A stretch of 64,000 bases of DNA from Poriferisulfidus sp963668445 (GCA_963668445.1 OY764335.1:496001-560000); one strand, 5' to 3'. Positions 28,199-36,789 are shown, counted from the first letter of the stretch. A program made the numbers and translations. The notes: generated by a model not told the origin, from the letters alone.

Positions 28199-29896
28199 GT
28201 GAACGACGTGGCGAAGAACGGCACGGAATTGCGCATTGCGGGCGGCCGCATCTACGACCCCGCTAACGAAGTCGATGGCGAGGTCCGCGACGTGCTGATG
28301 CGCGACGGCCGCATCGTCGACAAGGTCTCCGATCAGGCGCGCACCATCAATGCCCACGGCATGGTCGTGATGCCCGGCGGCGTGGACATCCATTGCCACA
28401 TCGCCGGCCCCAAGGTCAATTTGTCCCGCAAGCTGCAGCCGGAAGACCACCGGCTGGACGTGCATCCCGCCACCGATGTCACCCGTTCGGGCGTCGGCGG
28501 CGTCACTCCGTCGACATTCGCGACCGGCTACCGCTATGCCACCCTTGGCTACACCACGGCATTCGATGCGGCGGTGCCGCCGCTGGCGGCGCGGCACGTC
28601 ATTGAGGAATTCCATGATACGCCGGTCATCGACAAGGGCTTCTACGTGCTGCTTGGCAACAACCTGTTCCTGTACGACATGCTGCGGCAGGGCCGCAAGC
28701 AGGAGTTCAAGGACGCCATCGCTTGGTGGGTGACGGCCGCGCGCGCCGCCGGCGTCAAGTTGGTCAACGCCGGCTCCGACGAATTGTGGAAGGGCAAGCG
28801 CAACGAAAACATCACCGATGTCAACCAGCGCATCGAGCCGTTCGAACTGACGCCGCTGCAGGTGACGGCGGCGTTCATCGAGGCGGTCGACGAACTGAAT
28901 CTGCCGCATCCGGCCCACATCCACAGCAACAACTTGGGCCACAGCGGCAATGTCGGCACCACGCTCGAGACCATGAAGGCGGCGGACGGGCACCGGGTGC
29001 ACATGGCGCACATCCAGTTCCACAGCTACGGCGGCGAGCCGGGCGGCCGCATGCAGACTGCTTCGGAAGCGATCATCGACTACATCAATACGCATCCGAA
29101 CGTCACGACGGACGTCGGCATGGTGATGTTCGGCAAGGCGACTGCGATGACCGCCGATGCGCCTCTGGCCTGGATGCTGCGCAACAAGGACACCAAGTGG
29201 GTGAATGCCGACACCGAGTGCGAAAGCGGCTGCGGCATCATGCCGTTCGCGTACCAGGACCGCAACTACACGCATAGCATGCAGTGGGCGATCGGGCTGG
29301 AGCTGTTCCTGCTGTCGGAAGACCCATGGCGCGTCATGTTTTCGACCGACCACCCCAACGGCGCCTCGTTCCGGACGTATCCGCGGTTGATTCGGTTGCT
29401 GATGGATCGCGGCTTCCGCAAGGAGATGATCGGCCGCGTCAACCAGAAGGCGATGCGCAACTGCCTGCTACCGCAGCTGGAGCGCGAATACACGCTCTCG
29501 GAGATCGCCATCATCACGCGGGCCGCCCCGGCCCGGGCGCTGGGCCTTGCGAACAAGGGCCATCTGGGCGTGGGTGCCGATGCGGATATCACAATCTATA
29601 CGGAAGACGCCGACCGCGAGCGCATGTTCGAAGCGCCGCGCTACGTGATCAAGGACGGCAAGCCGATCATCGAGGACCACGAGTTCGTCGACGACCATGT
29701 CGGGCGCTTCCTGCATACGGAGCCGGGCTACGACGATGCCATCGAGAACGAGCTCAAGCCGTTCTTCGAAGACTTCTACTCGGTGCGGTTCAACAACTAC
29801 CGGGTGGACGAATCCTACCTGCACGAGCACGAAGTCGTTCCTCTGCGCGCCGAGCCCGCCAAGCGTGCGGGCAAGAACGCCAAGAAGGGCAAATGA
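28199..29896 (+). CDS. fwdA: Formylmethanofuran dehydrogenase / hydrolase subunit A (zinc amidohydrolase)
   Basis: Subunit A is a binuclear zinc amidohydrolase that hydrolyses or forms the N-formyl bond between formate and methanofuran. The 565-residue protein carries His65 and His67 in GGVDIHCHIAGPK, a probable carboxylated Lys187 in GVKLVNAG, His240 and His242 in HPAHIHSNNLGHSG, further His in VHMAHIQFHSYGG and the catalytic Asp in FSTDHPNGASF. Positions track the M. wolfeii FwdA zinc ligands with a shift of about eight to nine residues. The GTG at 28199 fits the family's N-terminus, with GTG 28208 as an alternative; the stop overlaps the next ATG (ATGA). Confidence 0.94.
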   Translation: MNDVAKNGTELRIAGGRIYDPANEVDGEVRDVLMRDGRIVDKVSDQARTINAHGMVVMPGGVDIHCHIAGPKVNLSRKLQPEDHRLDVHPATDVTRSGVGGVTPSTFATGYRYATLGYTTAFDAAVPPLAARHVIEEFHDTPVIDKGFYVLLGNNLFLYDMLRQGRKQEFKDAIAWWVTAARAAGVKLVNAGSDELWKGKRNENITDVNQRIEPFELTPLQVTAAFIEAVDELNLPHPAHIHSNNLGHSGNVGTTLETMKAADGHRVHMAHIQFHSYGGEPGGRMQTASEAIIDYINTHPNVTTDVGMVMFGKATAMTADAPLAWMLRNKDTKWVNADTECESGCGIMPFAYQDRNYTHSMQWAIGLELFLLSEDPWRVMFSTDHPNGASFRTYPRLIRLLMDRGFRKEMIGRVNQKAMRNCLLPQLEREYTLSEIAIITRAAPARALGLANKGHLGVGADADITIYTEDADRERMFEAPRYVIKDGKPIIEDHEFVDDHVGRFLHTEPGYDDAIENELKPFFEDFYSVRFNNYRVDESYLHEHEVVPLRAEPAKRAGKNAKKGK

Positions 29897-30789
29897 AGAT
29901 CAATCGCACCGAGGTCGTCGACACGTTCGCGGAGGCGTTCGGGATGTGGGGCGCCCGGGTCGTCATTACCGCGGATACCAAAAGCTGGGCACGGGCGGCC
30001 GCGCAGTCGATGACTGGCTTCGCCACCTCCGTCATCCGCTGCAAGTGCGAGGCGGCGGTGGAATGCGAGATCCCCGAGACCGACACGCCGGACTTGCGCC
30101 CGGGCGTCAGCGTGCTGCTGTTCGCCATGAGCGAGAAGGACATGAGCGACCGGCTGGTCGAGCGCGTCGGCCAATGCGTCATGACCTGCCCGACGACGGC
30201 CTGCTACAACGGGCTGGAGGCCGAGCAGAAGGTGCCGGTCGGCCAGCGGCTGCGCTTCTTCGGCGACGGGCACCAGATTTCCAAGGTGGTGTCGGGGCGG
30301 CGCCTGTGGCGGATTCCGATCATGGGCGGCGAATTTCTGGTGGACGATGTCTTCGGCATTCAGCCGACGATCGGCGGCGGCAATCTGCTGATGCTGGGCG
30401 CCAGCCGCCAAGTGGCGCTGCGGGCGGCCACGGGCGCGGTCGAAGCCATGCGCGACGTGGCCGGCGTGTTTCTGCCGTTTCCTCAGGGCGTGGTCGGCTC
30501 CGGCAGCAAGGTGGGTTCACGCTACAAAGGCATGATCGCCTCCACCAACGAGGCGTACTGCCCGACGCTGCGGGGCCGGGTGGAACATACGGCGCTGCCG
30601 GAAGGCATCGTGGCAGTCTACGAGGTCGTGGCGAACGGCCTCGACGAAGCGTCGCTGCGCGACGCCATGCGCCGCGGCATCCATGCGGCGGCGGAGCGCG
30701 GCGTGGACGTCATCAGCGCCGGCAACTACGGTGGCACGCTGGGCCAATACAAATTCCATCTGAGCGAACTGCTCGACGGCGCGCCATGA
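29893..30789 (+). CDS. ftr: Formylmethanofuran:tetrahydromethanopterin formyltransferase
   Basis: This 298-residue enzyme (Ftr in archaea, FhcD in methylotrophs) moves the formyl group between N5 of tetrahydromethanopterin and methanofuran. It matches the family from MKINRTEVVDTFAEAFGMWGARVVITA through GFATSVIRCKCEA, PVGQRLRFFGDGHQISK, RLWRIPIMGGEFLVDDVFG and SRYKGMIASTNEAYCPTLR to GVDVISAGNYGGTLGQYKFHL. It overlaps both neighbours by ATGA junctions, so fwdA-ftr-fwdC should be made in fixed ratio. Its presence implies that the cell makes tetrahydromethanopterin or a close analogue, though no such synthesis gene is in this window. Confidence 0.95.
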   Translation: MKINRTEVVDTFAEAFGMWGARVVITADTKSWARAAAQSMTGFATSVIRCKCEAAVECEIPETDTPDLRPGVSVLLFAMSEKDMSDRLVERVGQCVMTCPTTACYNGLEAEQKVPVGQRLRFFGDGHQISKVVSGRRLWRIPIMGGEFLVDDVFGIQPTIGGGNLLMLGASRQVALRAATGAVEAMRDVAGVFLPFPQGVVGSGSKVGSRYKGMIASTNEAYCPTLRGRVEHTALPEGIVAVYEVVANGLDEASLRDAMRRGIHAAAERGVDVISAGNYGGTLGQYKFHLSELLDGAP

Positions 30790-31604
30790 GCATGCATACC
30801 GAACTGCAGCTGACGGCGGCGCCAGACGTGCCGCTGGAGGCGGAATGCCTGTCGCCGGCGCGGCTGGCCGGGTTGTCGCAATCCGGCATCGAACGGCTCA
30901 AGGTGCTGCACGGCAACCGCGAAGCGCGGGTCGGCGATTTCTTCAAGGTGACCGGCAACGGCCAGCCGCTGCTGCATCTCGAAGGCGACCTGTCGCGGGT
31001 CAAATACATCGGCCATCGCATGGCGCACGGCGAAGTGCGCGTGGACGGCTCGGCCGGCATGCATCTCGGGGCCGGCATGTCGGGAGGACTGATCCATGTG
31101 TCGGGCGATGCGTCGGATTGGGTGGGCCCGGAGATGAGCGGCGGCCGCATCGTCGTCATGGGCGACGCCGGGCACATGGTCGGCAGTGCGTACCGCGGCC
31201 AGAGCGTCGGCATTCAGGGCGGCGAGATCCTGATTCATGGCAACGTCAAGAACGAGCTCGGCTCGGCCATGCGCCGCGGCCTGATCGCGGTCAGCGGACA
31301 GGCGGGCGACTACGTCGGCGTCAACATGCGTGCCGGCACCATCGTGGTGATGGGCGGCATGGGCATCCGCCCCGGGGCCGGGATGCTGCGCGGCAGCATC
31401 GTATCGTTCCAGCCGGCGGAACTGCTGCCGAGCTTCACGTATTCCTGCTGGATGCGGCCGGTATTCCTGCGCTTCTACCTGTGCCATCTGGGCCAAAGCG
31501 GCTTCGAGATCGGCGACGACCACATGGGCGGGCGCTACCGGCGCTATTGCGGCGACGGCGTCGAGGAGAACCGCGGCGAAATCCTAGTGTACGATTCGCG
31601 CTGA
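30786..31604 (+). CDS. fwdC: Formylmethanofuran dehydrogenase / FTR-hydrolase subunit C
   Basis: Subunit C (FhcC/FwdC) is a right-handed beta-helix related to the C-terminal domain of glutamate synthase and anchors methanofuran at the complex. The 272-residue protein shows the glycine-rich repeat pattern GxxxG from about residue 75 to 210 (GAGMSGGLIHVSGDASDWVG, MSGGRIVVMGDAGHMVGSAYRG, MRRGLIAVSGQAGDYVG, MRAGTIVVMGGMGIRPGAGMLRG). It is the last gene of the overlapping fwdA-ftr-fwdC set. The next gene, fdxA, has its own -10 and ribosome site. Confidence 0.93.
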   Translation: MSMHTELQLTAAPDVPLEAECLSPARLAGLSQSGIERLKVLHGNREARVGDFFKVTGNGQPLLHLEGDLSRVKYIGHRMAHGEVRVDGSAGMHLGAGMSGGLIHVSGDASDWVGPEMSGGRIVVMGDAGHMVGSAYRGQSVGIQGGEILIHGNVKNELGSAMRRGLIAVSGQAGDYVGVNMRAGTIVVMGGMGIRPGAGMLRGSIVSFQPAELLPSFTYSCWMRPVFLRFYLCHLGQSGFEIGDDHMGGRYRRYCGDGVEENRGEILVYDSR

Positions 31605-31615
31605 GGCCTCTCCGC

Positions 31616-31621
31616 TATAAT
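31616..31621 (+). promoter_or_regulatory. -10 element before fdxA
   Basis: TATAAT at 31616-31621 lies 65 bases before the fdxA start; the -35 is weak. It would allow ferredoxin and FprA to be made independently of the fwd genes. Confidence 0.4.
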
Positions 31622-31686
31622 TTCCCCATCTGACTTGTTCCATGCGCACTACCGCGTGCGCCATCCACTTACATTAGGAGGTTCGG

Positions 31687-31992
31687 ATGACCACGATCGT
31701 AACCGACAACTGCAAAGGCTGCCGTTACACGGACTGCGTTGCCGTCTGCCCGGTGGCATGCTTCCATTACGACGACGAAATGCTGTACATCGATCCGGAC
31801 GTCTGCATCGATTGCAGCGCCTGCATTCCGGAGTGCCCGGTGCAGGCCATCTACGAGGAGGACGACTTGCCGGAGGACAAGCAGGAATGGATCGAGATCA
31901 ATGCCGAACGCGCTCCGGAATTGCCCGTGATCGAGGACAAGATGGATCCGCTGCCGGGCGCGGAGGACCGCAAGGCCGAACTGGGGTTCTGA
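31687..31992 (+). CDS. fdxA: 7Fe ferredoxin FdxA
   Basis: This 101-residue electron carrier belongs to the FdxA family with one [3Fe-4S] and one [4Fe-4S] cluster. Cysteines appear as NCKGCRYTDCVAVCPVACF and CIDCSACIPECPVQAIY, and the family's acidic tail follows (EDDLPEDKQEWIEINAE). A near-ideal AGGAGG precedes the ATG. It lies just after the fwd operon and 4 bases before fprA, so it probably passes electrons between FprA/NADP(H) and a partner; the Fwd complex is the obvious candidate but that is inference. Confidence 0.95.
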   Translation: MTTIVTDNCKGCRYTDCVAVCPVACFHYDDEMLYIDPDVCIDCSACIPECPVQAIYEEDDLPEDKQEWIEINAERAPELPVIEDKMDPLPGAEDRKAELGF

Positions 31993-31996
31993 ATCC

Positions 31997-33376
31997 GTGG
32001 GCGAACTGGGAACCAAAGCCTCGCCCTTGCAGGTGGCCGTCGTCGGCGCCGGTCCGAGCGGATTCTACGCGGCAGAGGCGCTGCTGAAATCCGACATCGC
32101 CGTGCGCGTGGACATGCTCGAACGGCTGCCGTCGCCGTACGGCTTGGTGCGCAGCGGGGTCGCTCCCGACCACCCCAAGCTCAAGCAGTCGATCGAAGTC
32201 TATAAGAAGGTCGCCGCTCTGGAAGGCTTCCGCTTCTTCGGTAACGTCACGGTAGGAAAGGATGTCGCGCCGCACGAGTTGCGCGAAGCCTATCACGCCG
32301 TCGTTTACGCCTGCGGTGCGGAAACCGACCGGCGGCTCGGCATCGAAGGCGAGGATTTGCCGGGCAGCCACACCGCGACCGAATTCGTCGGCTGGTACAA
32401 CGGCCACCCGGACTACCGCGACCGCGAGTTCGACTTTTCGCATGAGACCGCCGTCATCATCGGGCAGGGCAATGTGGCTGCCGACGTCGCGCGCATTCTG
32501 GCGAAATCCGTCGACGAGCTGAAGCACACCGATATTGCGCAGCATGCCTTGGATGCGCTGGCGGAAAGCCGCATCCGCACGATCGCGGTGATCGGCCGCC
32601 GCGGTCCGGCGCAAGCCAAGTTCACCACCAAGGAATTGCGCGAGTTTCTGGAATTGGAGAACTGCCGCGCCGTCATCGACTCGCAGGAGCTGGAACTCAA
32701 TGCGGCCAGCCGCGCCGAAGTCGACGACCGCAAGGAAGGCGTCGTGGCGGCCAAGAATCTGGCGATCTTCGAGAAGATGGCCGCTTCCGAAGATGCCGGC
32801 AAGGCGCGCGCCTGCCGCATGATGTTCTGCCGCAGCCCGGTGCGGCTGGAAGGTGACGGCCGCCTCGAACGGGTGGTGCTGGAACGCAACGCATTGTCGG
32901 GCGAGCCGTTCCGGCAGCGGGCGTCCGGCACGGGTGCGACGGAGACGCTGGCATGCGGGCTGCTGTTTCGTTCCATCGGCTATCGCGGCGTGCCGATTGA
33001 CGGCGTGCCGTTCCACGACGTGTGGGGCGTGTTCCCGAACCGGACCGGGCGCATGACGGACGGACCTGATGGCGATGCGGTTCTAGGCCTTTATGCGACC
33101 GGATGGATCAAGCGCGGGCCTTCCGGCATCATCGGTACGAACCGCGCATGCGCGGTGGAGACGGTCGGATCGCTGCTGGAAGATATGGAGTCCATGGCGG
33201 TAGAGGGCAAGTCGGAAGATGCGCTGCCGTCGCTGCTTCGGGAGCGCGGCGTGCGCAGCATCGGCTTTTCGGAGTGGCAACAGGTCGATGCCGAGGAGGT
33301 TCGCTTGGGCGAGCCGAAAGGCAAGCCGCGCGAGAAGTTCACGCGCCGCGAAGAAATGCTGGAAGTCTTGGGCTGA
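31997..33376 (+). CDS. fprA: Adrenodoxin reductase-type ferredoxin-NADP+ reductase
   Basis: FprA transfers electrons between NADP(H) and ferredoxin through FAD. The 459-residue protein has the FAD Rossmann motif VAVVGAGPSGFYAAEALL near the start, PYGLVRSGVAPDHPKLK (a hallmark of adrenodoxin reductases), the NADP-site motif VIIGQGNVAADVARIL, IAVIGRRGPAQAKFT and the C-terminal GWIKRGPSGIIGTNRACA. GTG 31997 is the start, four bases after the fdxA stop, so the pair is co-transcribed. Confidence 0.95.
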   Translation: MGELGTKASPLQVAVVGAGPSGFYAAEALLKSDIAVRVDMLERLPSPYGLVRSGVAPDHPKLKQSIEVYKKVAALEGFRFFGNVTVGKDVAPHELREAYHAVVYACGAETDRRLGIEGEDLPGSHTATEFVGWYNGHPDYRDREFDFSHETAVIIGQGNVAADVARILAKSVDELKHTDIAQHALDALAESRIRTIAVIGRRGPAQAKFTTKELREFLELENCRAVIDSQELELNAASRAEVDDRKEGVVAAKNLAIFEKMAASEDAGKARACRMMFCRSPVRLEGDGRLERVVLERNALSGEPFRQRASGTGATETLACGLLFRSIGYRGVPIDGVPFHDVWGVFPNRTGRMTDGPDGDAVLGLYATGWIKRGPSGIIGTNRACAVETVGSLLEDMESMAVEGKSEDALPSLLRERGVRSIGFSEWQQVDAEEVRLGEPKGKPREKFTRREEMLEVLG

Positions 33377-33403
33377 GCCGTTGCCGGGCCGGCGAAGGCG
33401 GGT

Positions 33404-33715
33404 TCAGCCGTACAGGACGCCGATGAAGAACGTGGTCAGGTAGATGACGATCAGGCCCAGCATCGACAGCAGGCATAAGGTCGTCAGCGGGTGCTGCGAA
33501 CGGCGCGGCCATAGCAAGGTGCCCGCGCATGCCGTCAGGAACGAAGCGAGCGCCAAGCCCTGCACGCAGCCGGTCTGGCAGCTGCGTTGCGCGAACGGGC
33601 CGTCCAGCAGGTTGTAGACCAGCACCACGGCCAGCCCCCAGCTGAGGATGGCGGCCAGCACCGTCCATAGCGAGATGCCGGCGTATTGGCGGCTGAATAG
33701 CATCGTGGGCTGCAA
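33404..33715 (-). CDS. Small membrane protein of unknown function
   Basis: This 103-residue protein has three or so predicted membrane segments (about residues 15-38 with WTVLAAILSWGLAVVLVYNLL, 52-68 and 79-101 with LCLLSMLGLIVIYLTTFFIGVLYG). Two cysteines occur in RSCQTGCVQG between the first and second segments. I do not recognise the family. It runs convergently to fprA and divergently from the SnoaL-like gene. Confidence 0.55.
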   Translation of the reverse strand: MQPTMLFSRQYAGISLWTVLAAILSWGLAVVLVYNLLDGPFAQRSCQTGCVQGLALASFLTACAGTLLWPRRSQHPLTTLCLLSMLGLIVIYLTTFFIGVLYG

Positions 33716-33779
33716 TCGCGTCCGTGCCTACATTCTACCCGATTTAGGGGTATGATAAGGCGGGAGCCGGGACGGACGT

Positions 33780-34187
33780 ATGGCATTCAAATCTCCAGCC
33801 GATGCCGAGAAGGTGTTCTACGCGGCATTTGCGCAGCAGGACATGGAGGCCATGATGCAGGTCTGGGCGGCGGAGCATCCGGTCTTCTGCATCCATCCGG
33901 GCGGCGATTTGCTCATCGGGCGCGAAGCGGTGGCGCAGAGCTGGCGCCAGATCTTCCGGGCCGAAGCGCCGTTCCAGTTCGAACTGGAGCATCACTACCG
34001 CGAAGAATTCGCGCAGCAGTTCGCCATTTCGCAATTGACCGAAACGCTGTACTTGCAACAGCGCATAGTTGGCGTGGTGTTGGCTACCAACAGCTATTCC
34101 TTCTCTGGCGACGGCTGGCGGATGGTTCTGCACCATGCCTCGCCCAAACCGGCGGCAGAGCCGCCCACTTCGCCGGTTTTCCACTAA
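33780..34187 (+). CDS. SnoaL-like / NTF2-fold protein
   Basis: This 135-residue protein resembles the SnoaL-like/NTF2 fold family: FKSPADAEKVFYAAFAQQDMEAMMQVWAAEHPVFCIHPGG, then GREAVAQSWRQIFRAEAPFQFE and GWRMVLHHASP. Members bind small ligands or serve as protective enzymes; the substrate cannot be told. A TATGAT at 33751-33756 could be its -10. The 130 bases to the next gene on the right are AT-richer than the surroundings and hold nothing recognised. Confidence 0.7.
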   Translation: MAFKSPADAEKVFYAAFAQQDMEAMMQVWAAEHPVFCIHPGGDLLIGREAVAQSWRQIFRAEAPFQFELEHHYREEFAQQFAISQLTETLYLQQRIVGVVLATNSYSFSGDGWRMVLHHASPKPAAEPPTSPVFH

Positions 34188-34317
34188 TCCGACTTTAGTT
34201 CGGCCGGCCGGGCAAAGCCGCGCCTGTACCTTTCGTCATCAAGCATCATAGTTGAAAGGGACAAAAAATCTTTATGCTGCAAGCATCTCCGAATCTAACG
34301 CAGTAAAGTTGAGTGAG

Positions 34318-36720
34318 TCAGTAGATCCATCGGAAGTCGATGCCGAGGCTGCTACCGTCCGGCCCTTCCCGTGAACCATGCTCGCCGAACAACTCCACAA
34401 CCAGTTCTTCCGCACCGGCACGATAGCGAGCAAAGCGCAAGCCCAGTCGTACCCGCGATGCAATCGCATCTGCCCGTTCCAGTTCGCCGAACCAGACCAG
34501 CACGCCGCCCAAGTTTGGCGACCATACGCCCCAGCCCAGTTCTGCATCTAGAGACAGCCCCCGGGCTGATGAGCGGTTGCCTTCCATCTCCCAAGACCGA
34601 CCCCGTTCCCACATCGGCGAATCGCCCCCGGTCGGCATGCCTAGGCGCGGCTCCAGCCTCAGCGACAGGCCGCGTCCGTCCGCGTCCGGAAGCACCTGCG
34701 TCGACACGCTCATGCTCCATTGGTCGTAGCCGCTTTCCGAATGTGCCGTCAGCCATCGCCCGCGGGCCTCGGTTCGTGCGCGGCCATCCGCGCTGGCGTA
34801 GCGCACGCCTCCTTCCACGTCCATCCCCGCGCCCTCCATGCCGTCGCCGCCGTCGTAGCGCGCCGCCACCGCGCCGAACGGCGAAACCTTGCCGGGCCGC
34901 TGTACGCCCGAGAACTCCAGTCCCGCCCGAATCTGATGCACATCCGCCTTCAGGTCGTCCACCAGCTGCGTGCCGCTGTCCGTTTCCATCCGCGACATCG
35001 AGGCATCGCCGCGTAGAGCCCATTCCAGTCCGTCGGACGCATGCAATTTCCACCGCATGCCAAGCGCGCCCATGTGCATCTCCAGATCGCTTTCCTCCAT
35101 GTTTCCGTCCGTCAGACGGTAGCGCGCATCGCCGCGCCCTATGCCAGCCAACGCCCACACCTGCGTGTCGTCCCCCAAGGCTGCGCGAAAATACGGATGC
35201 GCCGCCAGCATATCCGTCTCCAGTCGTCCGCGGTCCGCCCCCAGTCCTCCGTAGCCGGGCTCTGCATGGTGGTCCGCATCTCCTTCGCTGAACGAGATCG
35301 CCAAGCCCAGCACCCGGCCGTCATTGGTATGCATGTCCATTCCCAAATAGGCTGAGCGCACATCGCCGTCGTGTTGCAATGAACCGGAATCTTCCTCGAA
35401 GTTCGCGTAATGGCCGGCCCCCCACAGGGTCCAGCGCTTCCTGCTATTCGCGCCCGCGTTCAGCGCCAACTCGAAGTCGCCGCGGCGCAATCGCTCCGGT
35501 TCCAGCAGCAGGGAATCCGGCGCCAATGCGGCGGGTGCCGACCCGAACCCCATCGACAGGCGCTTGCCAATCACATCGACCGTGCCGCCCATCATGTTGC
35601 GCGCCACCTCCGCCAACGTGTCTTCAAGCCCTTGTTTGAGATCTCCGGAGCAGGGCGTCCCATTGCCTGCAATGGCGGCCATGGCCGGCGGCGACCAAGA
35701 GCCGGAGCCGTACGTATCGATTGCCCGTATCTGCACCTGATACGAAGTGCAGACGGTCAGGCCGGTGATGGTGGCAGAGGTTCCCGTTCCGGTGTGGACG
35801 TGCGAGGTCCAGAAGCCGGAATTTCCGGCTCGGTACTGGACATCGTAGCCGGTGATGGGGGTGCTGGCTGCGGGCGCGGTCCATGACACGGAGAGTTGCA
35901 GGCCGTCCGGCATCACGGTCGGTGCGGCGAGCGCATCTATGGACGGCGTATAGAGTAGTTCTGTAATACCGATTTGAAAACTATAGCTCCCGCATGCGAG
36001 GTCGGTTCTTGTTCCTCTGTCTTTGCAGGCAGTAAATTCCCACCCCTTAGCCGGTTGCAAGCCGGTGATCGTTATGGTTTGCGTGCCTTCGGCCTCCGCC
36101 GTGTATGTCTCGGGAACGTTCTCATCGTAAGGATATTCCGAATAGGAAATTCTCCAAGATCCCGTCCAACCGTACAACCTGAAAGACATTGAGGTCGGCG
36201 TGATGCTTTCCAGAATAGGCTGCAGGTAGGCTTCGCTTTTGGGATTTGGCATGGCTGGCACCGAATTGCGAGATGCCGGACTGCAACCCTCCGAATTGCA
36301 CGCGCGCATCTGAAATATGTATGTTGTTCCGTTGGTGAGCCCGGTTACCCATTGATAGGATCTATAGTTGGGATAGTCTCTTCCGCTGCTCGGGATTGCT
36401 GTCCACCCGCCGAACGTCCCATTCTCCGTCTTGTACCTGTACTCCACACGCGAGATCGTTCCTAGGTTCTGGGTGAGAAGCTCTAGAACTAGAGCCTTGT
36501 CTAGTTCATCAACAATATATGGCTGGTTCGGCGTGTTCGGCACTGCCGCCGATGCAGGAAGCAAGCAATCGGCAGCGGCGATCAGGATGAAGAAGGCAGC
36601 GAGCCTACGGCCGGATCTGATGCAACTGAGATCGCGGATCCGGGCCCGCGGTCGGAGAATAGCCGCAGGCGATGCATTCCTACGGCGCAGGCTCGGGGGG
36701 GGGGGGGGGGGGGGGGGCAT
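34318..36720 (-). CDS. Phase-variable fibronectin III / autotransporter-barrel surface protein
   Basis: This 800-residue protein is probably a surface-exposed outer-membrane protein. Its ATG is followed at once by a run of 23 C (coding strand) that encodes eight prolines, then an Arg-rich stretch and a signal peptide (GRRLAAFFILIAAADCLLPASAA, cleavage near residue 59). Two or three fibronectin type III-like domains follow (about 62-157, 165-255, 265-350; SWTAPAASTPITGYDVQYRAG is typical). Residues ~390-800 look like an autotransporter beta-barrel (alternating segments with WTLWGAGHYANFEED and a final FRWIY aromatic end). No in-frame ATG, GTG or TTG lies between the tract and the signal peptide, so tract length decides expression. 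The ligand is unknown. Confidence 0.8.
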   Translation of the reverse strand: MPPPPPPPPSLRRRNASPAAILRPRARIRDLSCIRSGRRLAAFFILIAAADCLLPASAAVPNTPNQPYIVDELDKALVLELLTQNLGTISRVEYRYKTENGTFGGWTAIPSSGRDYPNYRSYQWVTGLTNGTTYIFQMRACNSEGCSPASRNSVPAMPNPKSEAYLQPILESITPTSMSFRLYGWTGSWRISYSEYPYDENVPETYTAEAEGTQTITITGLQPAKGWEFTACKDRGTRTDLACGSYSFQIGITELLYTPSIDALAAPTVMPDGLQLSVSWTAPAASTPITGYDVQYRAGNSGFWTSHVHTGTGTSATITGLTVCTSYQVQIRAIDTYGSGSWSPPAMAAIAGNGTPCSGDLKQGLEDTLAEVARNMMGGTVDVIGKRLSMGFGSAPAALAPDSLLLEPERLRRGDFELALNAGANSRKRWTLWGAGHYANFEEDSGSLQHDGDVRSAYLGMDMHTNDGRVLGLAISFSEGDADHHAEPGYGGLGADRGRLETDMLAAHPYFRAALGDDTQVWALAGIGRGDARYRLTDGNMEESDLEMHMGALGMRWKLHASDGLEWALRGDASMSRMETDSGTQLVDDLKADVHQIRAGLEFSGVQRPGKVSPFGAVAARYDGGDGMEGAGMDVEGGVRYASADGRARTEARGRWLTAHSESGYDQWSMSVSTQVLPDADGRGLSLRLEPRLGMPTGGDSPMWERGRSWEMEGNRSSARGLSLDAELGWGVWSPNLGGVLVWFGELERADAIASRVRLGLRFARYRAGAEELVVELFGEHGSREGPDGSSLGIDFRWIY
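36695..36717. repeat. 23-base homopolymer (G on plus, C on minus) at the start of a surface gene
   Basis: Twenty-three consecutive G residues stand directly after the minus-strand ATG at 36720. At 23 bases the full 800-codon frame is open. A tract of 22 would give a product of about 45 residues ending in LPSSS, and 24 would stop after about a dozen residues (MPPPP...EPAP). Homopolymers of this length mutate by slipped-strand mispairing in known phase-variable genes. Assembly length may be inexact. Confidence 0.9.
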
Positions 36721-36760
36721 GCAAGTCCAATGTCAAGGGCAGGTTTAGGATAATGCAGGA

Positions 36761-36789
36761 ACTTTAACACAATATTTGTTGAATGCCAA
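36761..36789 (-). promoter_or_regulatory. Putative promoter of the surface protein gene
   Basis: On the minus strand TTGGCA (36789-36784) and TAAAGT (36766-36761) are separated by exactly 17 bases and would start transcription about 34 bases before the ATG. The rest of the 467-base gap to aprM (36721-37187) contains no recognised gene apart from the aprM promoter. Confidence 0.4.
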
